A DNA stretch of 64,000 bases from Roseateles_B sp041906185 (lineage in GTDB: Bacteria > Pseudomonadota > Gammaproteobacteria > Burkholderiales > Burkholderiaceae_C), in NCBI GenBank assembly GCA_041906185.1, contig JAYRJQ010000015.1, positions 1 to 64,000 on the forward strand. Reading direction: 5' to 3'. Shown one piece after another: positions 57,032-64,000 of this stretch; the first letter of the stretch is position 1, and every line of letters starts with the position of its first letter. The notes beneath the pieces were generated by a model. The model saw nothing but the letters and a program-made list of their open reading frames with translations, did not search any database and was not told the origin of the DNA. A program made the position numbers and the translations under genes.

Positions 57032-57825
57032 TGCACGGCCGTCGCTCCCCCGTTCGTGGCTTCACGCTCATCGAGGTGATGGTCGCGCTCGTCGTGCTCG
57101 CCGTGATGACGCTGATGGGCTGGCGCGGCATCGAGGCCATGCTGCGCACCCGCGAGATCGCACAGGCCAACCTCGAGGCCACCGCCCGCCTGCAGACGGT
57201 GCTGGCGCAATGGGAGCTGGACCTGCTTCAGATGGAGGACGGCCGGGACAGCGGCGTCGATCCGCTCAGCTTCGACGGCGCCACGCTGCGCATCACCCGC
57301 CATCGCCCCGAAGGCCTGCAGCTCGTGGCCTGGGGCGTGCGGGACGGTGCCCTCTACCGCTGGGAATCGCGCCCGGCCCGCACGCGCGGCGAGCTGCAGA
57401 CCGCCTGGGCGCAGAGCCAGCAGGCCCTGGTACTCGACGAGAAGCGGCTGAAGGCGCTCGACGGCGTGCAGGGCTGGCAGATGTACTTCTACCGGAACAA
57501 CAGCTGGAGCAATGCGCAGTCCGCGGATGACGTGGAGAAGGACACCAGTCAGACCTCCAGCCTGACGAACGACGGCACGGGCGGCACGGGCGGCACCAAA
57601 GGCGGTACCGGCAAGGGCGCTGGCAACAACAACGGCGGTGGCAACGGCAACGCCAACAACGGGGGCGGCACGGCGCCCGACGGGGGCGACAACAAGGGCG
57701 GCAACGCCAACACCCCCGCCCGCAAGAAGCTCCCTACCGGCGTGCGCATGCTGCTGCAATTCCAGGACGGCCAGGGCTACGCCGGCCCGCTGGTGCGCCA
57801 GATCATGCTGGGGCCACAGTCATGA
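57031..57825 (+). CDS. gspJ: Type II secretion minor pseudopilin GspJ with Gly/Asn-rich insert
   Basis: Pseudopilin of 264 residues. The signal is RSPVRG/FTLIEVMVALVVLAVMTLMGWRG and the core includes LVAWGVRDGALYRWESRP. At about residues 180-230 a 50-residue low-complexity stretch of Gly, Asn and Thr (TGGTGGTKGGTGKG and similar) interrupts the C-terminal domain, after which PTGVRMLLQF resumes the family pattern. Overlaps gspK by 4 nt. Confidence 0.9.
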   Translation: MHGRRSPVRGFTLIEVMVALVVLAVMTLMGWRGIEAMLRTREIAQANLEATARLQTVLAQWELDLLQMEDGRDSGVDPLSFDGATLRITRHRPEGLQLVAWGVRDGALYRWESRPARTRGELQTAWAQSQQALVLDEKRLKALDGVQGWQMYFYRNNSWSNAQSADDVEKDTSQTSSLTNDGTGGTGGTKGGTGKGAGNNNGGGNGNANNGGGTAPDGGDNKGGNANTPARKKLPTGVRMLLQFQDGQGYAGPLVRQIMLGPQS

Positions 57826-58790
57826 GCCGCCACGCCCTGCCCCAGCGCGGCGCCGCCCTGCTGACCGCCCTCCTGCTCGTGACGCTGGTGACCAGCCTCG
57901 CGGCGGCCATGATCTGGCGGCAGTACCGCGCGGTGCAGATCGAGTCGGCCGACCGCGCCCGTGCGCAGTCGGCGTGGATCCTGCAGGGCGCGCTCGACTG
58001 GGCTCGCCTGATCCTGCGCGAGGACGCCCGTGCCAACCAGCGCGAGCCGGTGGACCACCTCGGCGAGGTCTGGGCCGTGCCGCTGGCCGAGGCGCGCCTG
58101 TCCACCTTCCTCGCCGCGGGCCCCGAGGGCAAGCCTGGCACGGGAGACGAGGACGCCGGCGGCCCCGAGGCCTTCCTCTCCGGCCAGCTGAGCGACGCCC
58201 AGGCCCTCTACAACCTGCGCAACCTCACCGTGGGCGAGCAGGTGCCGCTGGCCGAGCTGCGCACGCTGCAGCGCCTGTGCGACAGCGCCGGCGCGCCCTC
58301 CAACACCGCACAGACGCTGGCCAAGCAGCTGCGCGCGGCCGCCGGCCTCATCGAGGACAAGCGCCAGGCGCCGCTGATGCCGCAGACGGTGGACGAGCTC
58401 GTCTGGCTGGGCCTCACGCCCGACACGGTCAAGCGCCTCAAGCCCTTCGTGACCCTGCTGCCCCAGCGCACCGCCGTCAACGTGAACACCGCCCCGCGCG
58501 AGGTCATCGCCGCCTTGTTCGAGGGCATGGACCTCGGCAGCGCCGAGCGCATCGTGCGGGACCGCGTCAACCAGCCGCTCAAGTCCCAGGACGACATCAA
58601 GCGCTACCTGCCGCAGGGCGTCGCGACGGATGACAGCCGCGCGTCGGTGAATTCCGCCTACTTCTTCATCACCGGCACGCTGCGGCTGGACGAGCGGGTG
58701 CTCCAGGAGCGCTCGCTGGTCTGGCGCAACGGCCTGGAGATGCGTGTTGTTGCAAGGGAGCGTGTAAACCTGATGTTGCAAGCGCCCTAG
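57822..58790 (+). CDS. gspK: Type II secretion tip pseudopilin GspK
   Basis: Largest pseudopilin, 322 residues, expected to cap the pseudopilus. The signal is ALPQRG/AALLTALLLVTLVTSLAAAMIW, lacking Glu at +5 as usual for GspK. The SAM-like helical domain has DNVNTAPREVIAALF-like sequence (AVNVNTAPREVIAALFEG). It starts within gspJ. Confidence 0.94.
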   Translation: MSRHALPQRGAALLTALLLVTLVTSLAAAMIWRQYRAVQIESADRARAQSAWILQGALDWARLILREDARANQREPVDHLGEVWAVPLAEARLSTFLAAGPEGKPGTGDEDAGGPEAFLSGQLSDAQALYNLRNLTVGEQVPLAELRTLQRLCDSAGAPSNTAQTLAKQLRAAAGLIEDKRQAPLMPQTVDELVWLGLTPDTVKRLKPFVTLLPQRTAVNVNTAPREVIAALFEGMDLGSAERIVRDRVNQPLKSQDDIKRYLPQGVATDDSRASVNSAYFFITGTLRLDERVLQERSLVWRNGLEMRVVARERVNLMLQAP

Positions 58791-58925
58791 CTTCGCCAGA
58801 ATGCGCGTGCGAGCGCCGTGCCGGAGGACCCCAGGAGCGACACGGCCGCCCGCGTGCGGGCCGCGCCCGCCCCACAAGTCCCCGGGCTGCCGCACTCCTA
58901 GAATGGCCGCCTTTCAAGAGAGACC

Positions 58926-60194
58926 ATGAGTTCGACCCTGCTGATCCTTCTGCCGCCGCGCCCCCGCCTGGGCCGCGCCGCGCACAGCGACGCGCCCCCG
59001 CGAGCCGGGCAGGGCGCCGAGCCTATGGAATTCGAGTTCCTGCTGAGCCCCGACGGCCAGGCCGTGAGCAGCCAGGGTCGCGCACGCGCCGCGGACCTGC
59101 CCGCCGCCGCGGCCTGCGTGGCCGTCGTCCCCGACACCGAGCTGAGCTGGCACGCGCTGAAGCTGCCCAAGGCGGGCCGCGGCAAGCTGCAGGCGGCACT
59201 GGCCGGCCTGCTGGAGGAGCAGTTGCTGGAGGAGCCGGAGTTGCTGCACTTCGCGGTCGGCGAGGCGCCGGACGCCGACGGGCGCAGCTGGGTCTGCGCC
59301 TGCCACAAGGCCTGGCTGCTGGAGCAGCTGCAAGCGCTGGAGCAGGCCGGCCGTCTGGTCGAGCGCGTGCTGCCCCTGAGCTGGCCGGGCGCGGCCGCCC
59401 GCGCCCATGTGCTCGATCTCCAGGGCGATGCCGATGCCGAGGATCACGCACTGAGCCTGGTGCTCAGCGATGCCCGCGGCGTGAGCCTGCTGCCGACGGA
59501 CGGCCCGCTGGCCCGCCAGCTCCTGGGTCCCGGCCTCAGCGAGCTCGCGTGGACGGCCTCCCCCGACGCCGTGCAGGCGGCCGAGCGCTGGCTGGGTCAC
59601 CCGGTGAGCGTGCTGCCGGCCTCGCAGCGCGCGCTGCAAGCCCTGCAGGGCCCCTGGAACCTGCGCCAGTTCGATCTGCAGCCCCGCACCCGCGGCCTGC
59701 AGGCGCTCCGCCAATGGGGTCGCCTGCTGATGAGCCCCGCCTGGCGTCCGGCGCGGCTGGGCCTTGTCGGCCTGCTGCTGGTGCAGCTGCTGGGCCTCAA
59801 CGTGCTGGCCTGGCAGCAGAAGCGCCAGCTCACGCAGGCCCAGGGCGAGATGAGCAGCCTGCTCATGAGCAGCTTCCCCGCCACCCGCGTGGTGCACGAC
59901 GCCCCGCTGCAGATGCAGCGCGCCGCCGATGCCCTGCGCGCCCGCGCCGGTCAGATCGGCGAGCAGGACTTCGAAGCCCTGCTGAGCGCCGCCGCCACCG
60001 CCTGGCCCGCCGACATGCCTCCCGCCGAGGCCCTGCGCTACGAGGAAGGCAAGCTGGCCTTCCCGTCCGCCAGCTGGAGCCCCGCCCAGATCGAGGCCTT
60101 CAAGCGCCAGCTGGCCAGCGAAGGCTGGGCCCTGGACTCGCAGAACGGCCAGCTGCAGATCAGCCGTCAGCGCGGCAAGCCCTCGGGCGTTTGA
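58926..60194 (+). CDS. gspL: Type II secretion protein GspL
   Basis: Bitopic protein of 422 residues linking GspE to the membrane complex. The N-terminal cytoplasmic actin-like domain (STLLILLPPRPRLG and AWTASPDAVQAAERWLGH) is followed by a transmembrane helix around residue 275-295 (LGLVGLLLVQLLGLNVLAW). A periplasmic ferredoxin-like domain ends the protein. A 135-bp gap after gspK contains no gene I can recognise. Confidence 0.9.
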   Translation: MSSTLLILLPPRPRLGRAAHSDAPPRAGQGAEPMEFEFLLSPDGQAVSSQGRARAADLPAAAACVAVVPDTELSWHALKLPKAGRGKLQAALAGLLEEQLLEEPELLHFAVGEAPDADGRSWVCACHKAWLLEQLQALEQAGRLVERVLPLSWPGAAARAHVLDLQGDADAEDHALSLVLSDARGVSLLPTDGPLARQLLGPGLSELAWTASPDAVQAAERWLGHPVSVLPASQRALQALQGPWNLRQFDLQPRTRGLQALRQWGRLLMSPAWRPARLGLVGLLLVQLLGLNVLAWQQKRQLTQAQGEMSSLLMSSFPATRVVHDAPLQMQRAADALRARAGQIGEQDFEALLSAAATAWPADMPPAEALRYEEGKLAFPSASWSPAQIEAFKRQLASEGWALDSQNGQLQISRQRGKPSGV

Positions 60195-60209
60195 GCACGA
60201 AGAGACCCC

Positions 60210-60722
60210 ATGGACGCCCAGAGCCGCCGCCCCCTCCCGCCCCAACTCCAGGCCCTGCAGCAGCAGTGGCAGGGCCTGCAGCCGCGCGAGCGCGCCGCGC
60301 TGCAGCTCGCCGCATTCGCGCTGGCCGTGCTGCTGGTGTGGCTCGTCGCCCTGCGGCCCGCCCTGCGCAGCCTGAAGGACACCCCGCCCCGCCTCGCCCA
60401 GGCTGAGGAGCAGCTGCAGCAGATGCGCCGCCTCGCCCAGGAAAGCAAGGCCCTCAAGGACCTCCCACCGGTGCCGGCCGCGCAGGCCGCCGCCGCGCTG
60501 AAGGCCTCCACGGAGCGCCTCGGCAGCGCCGCCCAGCTGCAGGTCAGCGGGGACCGCGCCACGCTGCAGATGCGCAACATCAGCCCCGAGCAGCTGCAGG
60601 CCTGGCTGGCCGAGGCCCGCAGCGCCGCGCGTGCCCGCACGATCGAGGCCCAGATGCAGCGCACGCCCGCCGGCTACAACGGCGTGATCGTGCTGACCCT
60701 GGACGGCGGAGCCGCCCCATGA
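60210..60722 (+). CDS. gspM: Type II secretion protein GspM
   Basis: Bitopic protein of 170 residues. A short Gln-rich cytoplasmic segment is followed by a helix (LQLAAFALAVLLVWLVALRP), a coiled coil and a small periplasmic domain with RNISPEQLQAWLAEARSAARARTIEAQM. It lies 15 nt after gspL and overlaps gspN by 4 nt. Confidence 0.92.
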   Translation: MDAQSRRPLPPQLQALQQQWQGLQPRERAALQLAAFALAVLLVWLVALRPALRSLKDTPPRLAQAEEQLQQMRRLAQESKALKDLPPVPAAQAAAALKASTERLGSAAQLQVSGDRATLQMRNISPEQLQAWLAEARSAARARTIEAQMQRTPAGYNGVIVLTLDGGAAP

Positions 60723-61555
60723 CCCGACGCCTCGCGCGCAAGCCGGCCGCGGAGCCCCGCCTGCCACGTCTGCCCCGCCGCTGGGCGGTGGGTGGCGCGG
60801 CGCTGGGCGCCCTCGCCGGCCTGCTGTGCTTCGCCCCGGCCCGCTGGCTGGCGCAGGGCCTGTCGCAGTCCAGCCAGGAACACCTGCTGCTGGCCGATGC
60901 CCAGGGCAGCGTCTGGAACGGCTCCGGCGTGCTCGTGCTGCAGGGCGGTCCCGGCAGCCGCGACGCCGCCAGCCTGCCCGGCCGCCTCGCCTGGCAGATC
61001 GGCCTCGACGGCCTGCAGCCCGTGCTGCGCCTGCGCCAGGACTGCTGCATCAACGGCACCCTCACGCTGCGCCTGCAGCCGGGCTGGGGCCGCCTGCGCC
61101 TGGACCTCCCGGCCCAGGACCAATGGCTGGCACGCGTGCCCGCGGCCTGGCTCGGCGGGCTGGGCACGCCCTGGAACACGCTGCAGCTCTCGGGCTCGCT
61201 GCGCCTCGGCGCGCGGCAGCTGAGCCTCCAGTACCAGGGCGGCCACTGGCAGCAGCAGGGGCAGCTGGACTTCGACCTCGTCAACATCGGCTCGCGCGTG
61301 TCCACGCTGGCACCGCTGGGCAGCTACCGGCTCAGCCTGCTGGGCGACCCGCAGCAGGCCGGCCTGACCCGCATCCAGCTGCAGACGCTGGACGGCGCCC
61401 TGCAGTTGCAGGGCCAGGGCAGCGTCGGCGATGCGCAGCGCCTGCAGTTCCAGGGCGAGGCCTCCGCCGCCCCCGGCCGCGAGACGGCCCTCAACAATCT
61501 CCTGAACATCATCGGGCGGCGCCAAGGCGCGCGCTCCGTCATCACGATCGGATGA
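60719..61555 (+). CDS. gspN: Type II secretion protein GspN
   Basis: Inner-membrane protein of 278 residues with one N-terminal helix (VGGAALGALAGLLCFAPARWLA) and a periplasmic beta-rich domain. The domain contains the GspN pattern DAQGSVWNGSGVLVL and FQGEASAAPGRETALNNLLNIIGRR. GspN is accessory and absent from some systems. Overlaps gspM and gspD by 4 nt. Confidence 0.9.
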   Translation: MTRRLARKPAAEPRLPRLPRRWAVGGAALGALAGLLCFAPARWLAQGLSQSSQEHLLLADAQGSVWNGSGVLVLQGGPGSRDAASLPGRLAWQIGLDGLQPVLRLRQDCCINGTLTLRLQPGWGRLRLDLPAQDQWLARVPAAWLGGLGTPWNTLQLSGSLRLGARQLSLQYQGGHWQQQGQLDFDLVNIGSRVSTLAPLGSYRLSLLGDPQQAGLTRIQLQTLDGALQLQGQGSVGDAQRLQFQGEASAAPGRETALNNLLNIIGRRQGARSVITIG

Positions 61556-63783
61556 GCATGAACACGCGTCCCCGCCTCAGCGTCCTGACCCTCGCCCTGG
61601 CTGCCCTGGCCTCCCAGCCCCTGACGTCCCTGGCGCAGCCACAGGCGCCTGCGCAAGCGGCGCCCGCCAAGAAGGCCAAGAAGCCCGGCGCGGCCGTCAA
61701 GGCCCAGACCCCGGTGACCCTCAACTTCGTGAACGCCGACATCGAGGCCGTGACCCGCGCCATCGGCGTGATGATGGACAAGCAGTTCGTCATCGACCCA
61801 CGCGTCAAGGGCACGATCACGCTCTACAGCGAGCAGCCGCTGACCGTCCATGAGGCCTACCTGAACTACCTGGCCGGCCTGCGCGGCCTGGGCTTCACGG
61901 TGGTCGAGAGCGGCGGCCTGCTGAAGGTGCTGCCCGAGGCGGACGCCAAGCTGCAGAGCAGCGCCGTCGTGCTGGACAACGGCGCGCCGCGCGGTGACCA
62001 GGTGCTGACGCAGGTCTACCGCCTCAACTACGAGCAGGCCAACAACCTGGTGCCCGTGCTGCGCCCGCTGATCAGCCCGAACAACACGGTGCAGGCCAAC
62101 CCCGGCAACAACACCCTGGTGGTCACGGATTACGCCGACAACCTCCAGCGCATCGCCAAGATCATCGCGGCCATGGACACGCCGGCCTCGACGGACCTCG
62201 AGATCATCCCGCTCAAGCACAGCGTGGCCTCCGACATGGCCGCCCTCGTGTCCCGCCTGGCCGATGGCGGCGCGGCCGCGGCCATCCCGGGCCAGCCCGC
62301 GCTGTCCGGTGGCGGCAGCGCCAGCGTGATCGCCGACCCGCGCAGCAACTCGCTGATCGTGCGGGCGCCCAATGCGGCGAAGCTCGCCACGGTGCGCAGC
62401 ATCGTCGCCAAGCTGGACGTGCCGGGCAGCGACAGCACCGGCAACATCCGCGTCGTCTACCTGAAGAACGCCGACGCCACCAAGCTGGCGACCGTGCTGC
62501 GTGCAGCCTTCGGGGCCGGCGGCTCGGCCGCAAGCAGCAGCAGCGGCAGCACCACCACGCCCGGCAGCAGCACCGGCGTGGGCAACTTCGGTACCAGCAG
62601 CGGCGGCATCAGCCCCTCGCAGTCCGGCAACAGCCTCGGCGGCAACAGCAGCACCAGCTCCGGCATGTCGGCCGCTTCGACGCAGCCCGTGTCGGCCTCG
62701 CCCAGCCCCTCCACCGGCGGCTTCGTGCAGGCGGACCCGTCCACCAACGCGCTGATCATCACGGCCCCCGATCCGCTGTACCGCCAGATCCGCAACGTCA
62801 TCGACCAGCTCGACGGCCGCCGTGCGCAGGTCTACGTCGAGACGCTGATCGTGAAGGTCGACGCCTCCAAGACCGGCGCCTTCGGCGTGCAGTGGCAGAA
62901 CCTGTTCGGCAGCAAGGGCGACGGCACCATCCCCGGCGCCGGCACGAACTTCGGCACCGGCGCGGGCAACATCATCACGGGCTCGGCCGCGCTGTATGGC
63001 GGCATCGCCGGCATCACCAGCGTCATCAAGGACGCCCCGACCGGCCTGAACATCGGCCTGCTGAAGAAGTTCGGCGACAAGTACACGCTCGGCGCCGTCG
63101 CCAACTTCCTCGAGACCGAGGCCGGCGCGAACGTGCTGTCCACGCCCAACCTCGTCGCCCTCGACAACGAGGAAGCCAAGATCGTCGTCGGCCGCAACGT
63201 GCCCTTCGTGACCGGCTCCTTCACGAACACGGGCAGCAGCTCCAGCTCGGTCAACCCCTTCCAGACCTACGACCGCAAGGACGTCGGCATCACGCTGCGC
63301 ATCCGAAGCCAGATCGGCGAGGGCGGCACGGTGCGCATGACGGTCTACCAGGAGAACTCCTCCATCGACCCGACGACCAAGGCCGACACCAGCGGCCCCG
63401 CCACCGAGAAGAGCTCCATCGAGACCACGGTCTCCGTCGACGACGGCGGCGTGCTCGTGCTGGGCGGCCTGCTGAAGGACGAGTTCGCCGACAGCGAGGG
63501 CCGCGTGCCCGGCCTGGGCAGCATTCCGCTTCTGGGCAATCTGTTCAAGAACACCGGCCGCAGCCGCGTGAAGACCAACCTCATGGTCTTCCTGCGCCCG
63601 GTCATCATGCGCGACCAGAAGTCGGCGGACGACCTGACGCTGGACCGCTATGAGTACATCCGTGCGCTGCAGCAGACCGGCCAGCCGCAGCCCAAGTTCG
63701 CCCTGCCCGACACCGGCGCGCCCGTGCTGCCCAGCGTCGACGAGAAGAAGCCCGGCCTGCCCCTGGGCGCCAGCAAGAACTGA
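61552..63783 (+). CDS. gspD: Type II secretion secretin GspD
   Basis: Outer-membrane secretin of 743 residues. A signal peptide and Lys/Ala-rich linker (PAKKAKKPGAAVKA) are followed by N0 (LNFVNADIEAVTRAIGVMMDKQF) and N1-N3. A Ser/Gly/Thr-rich linker at about residues 320-390 lies within N3. The secretin domain contains VLSTPNLVALDNEEAKIVVGRNVPFVTG and PLLGNLFKNT, distinct from PilQ. The ATG at 61552 overlaps the gspN stop as ATGA. Confidence 0.96.
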   Translation: MSMNTRPRLSVLTLALAALASQPLTSLAQPQAPAQAAPAKKAKKPGAAVKAQTPVTLNFVNADIEAVTRAIGVMMDKQFVIDPRVKGTITLYSEQPLTVHEAYLNYLAGLRGLGFTVVESGGLLKVLPEADAKLQSSAVVLDNGAPRGDQVLTQVYRLNYEQANNLVPVLRPLISPNNTVQANPGNNTLVVTDYADNLQRIAKIIAAMDTPASTDLEIIPLKHSVASDMAALVSRLADGGAAAAIPGQPALSGGGSASVIADPRSNSLIVRAPNAAKLATVRSIVAKLDVPGSDSTGNIRVVYLKNADATKLATVLRAAFGAGGSAASSSSGSTTTPGSSTGVGNFGTSSGGISPSQSGNSLGGNSSTSSGMSAASTQPVSASPSPSTGGFVQADPSTNALIITAPDPLYRQIRNVIDQLDGRRAQVYVETLIVKVDASKTGAFGVQWQNLFGSKGDGTIPGAGTNFGTGAGNIITGSAALYGGIAGITSVIKDAPTGLNIGLLKKFGDKYTLGAVANFLETEAGANVLSTPNLVALDNEEAKIVVGRNVPFVTGSFTNTGSSSSSVNPFQTYDRKDVGITLRIRSQIGEGGTVRMTVYQENSSIDPTTKADTSGPATEKSSIETTVSVDDGGVLVLGGLLKDEFADSEGRVPGLGSIPLLGNLFKNTGRSRVKTNLMVFLRPVIMRDQKSADDLTLDRYEYIRALQQTGQPQPKFALPDTGAPVLPSVDEKKPGLPLGASKN

Positions 63784-63787
63784 CACC

Positions 63788-64000
63788 ATGGCCAGCCGTC
63801 ATCCCCTGCCCTACGCCTTCGCCCGCAGCCACACGGTGCTGCTGGAGGACGACGGCCAGCAGCTCACGCTGTGGGCCGCGCCCGAGGTGAGCCTCGCCAC
63901 GCTGTCCGAGGTCCAGCGGCTCTACGCCGTGGACCGCCTCGAATCGCAGCCGCAGGCGCTGCTCGCCGAACGCATCAGCAATGCCTACGCCGGCGCGGAA
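63788..64000 (+). CDS. gspE: Type II secretion ATPase GspE (5' fragment, cut by window end)
   Basis: Only the first 71 codons are present. The N-terminal sequence (PLPYAFARSHTVLLEDDGQ and LQAL-type helices, LLAERISNAYAG) matches the GspE N1 domain. It starts 4 nt after gspD. The call rests largely on context, since the ATPase motifs lie outside the window. Confidence 0.85.
   Translation, partial: MASRHPLPYAFARSHTVLLEDDGQQLTLWAAPEVSLATLSEVQRLYAVDRLESQPQALLAERISNAYAGAE

Overview
The window is a 64 kb piece of high-GC chromosome, almost certainly from a betaproteobacterium of the order Burkholderiales. The gene content and orders (pilBCD-coaE-zapD-yacG, mlaFEDACB, pilMNOPQ-aroK-aroB-dgt-gltBD, cyaY/lptM, two OmpC-like porins, a gsp type II secretion cluster) and the protein sequences look like the Roseateles/Rubrivivax/Leptothrix/Comamonadaceae part of the order. 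This placement is inferred from gene recognition; no alignment was run.

Layout. 36-112: tRNA-Pro(CGG) with a UUCG-loop terminator. 432-6189 (+): pilB, pilC, pilD, then coaE, zapD, yacG. 6213-11964: central carbon block, with tal-pgi-HAD phosphatase on the minus strand divergent from zwf-rpiR/hexR on the plus strand. A palindrome sits inside a putative zwf promoter. 12033-15928 (-): complete Mla phospholipid-transport operon (F, E, D, A, C, B). 16035-24613 (-): minor pilin operon pilE-fimT-pilV-pilW-pilX-pilY1, followed by a small TonB-like protein. 24891-31162 (-): gltB-gltD glutamate synthase. 31282-32074: one RAYT-type (IS200-like) transposase gene flanked by 13-bp inverted repeats. 32091-43319 (-): pilM-N-O-P-Q, a 1042-residue Ig-like (Big) repeat lipoprotein, aroK, aroB and dgt. 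43580-45973 (+): mrcA (PBP1a). 46083-51571: cyaY, lptM, a DUF3047 lipoprotein, two tandem porins, coq7 and an OsmC-family protein. 51697-51870: a candidate small RNA with its own promoter and terminator. 52037-54863 (+): ilvA and a divergent cobT-like gene. 54945-64000: type II secretion genes, gspC on the minus strand and gspG-H-I-J-K-L-M-N-D-E on the plus strand, with gspE cut by the window edge.

How the genes work together. Three separate loci supply most of a type IV pilus: motor, platform and peptidase (pilBCD); priming minor pilins and adhesin (pilE to pilY1); alignment complex and secretin (pilMNOPQ). The prepilin peptidase PilD is also expected to process the pseudopilins GspG-K of the adjacent type II secretion system. 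The Mla operon, PBP1a, porins and LptM concern the envelope. zwf, pgi and tal with a HexR-like regulator handle glucose-6-phosphate and pentose phosphates.

Apart from the single RAYT element this reads as stable core chromosome. I see no prophage, CRISPR array, restriction or defence island. The most interesting items are the Big-repeat lipoprotein inside the secretin operon, the candidate sRNA with a CCUCC loop, the CobT homologue lacking canonical motifs, and the putative zwf operator. None proves a new system.
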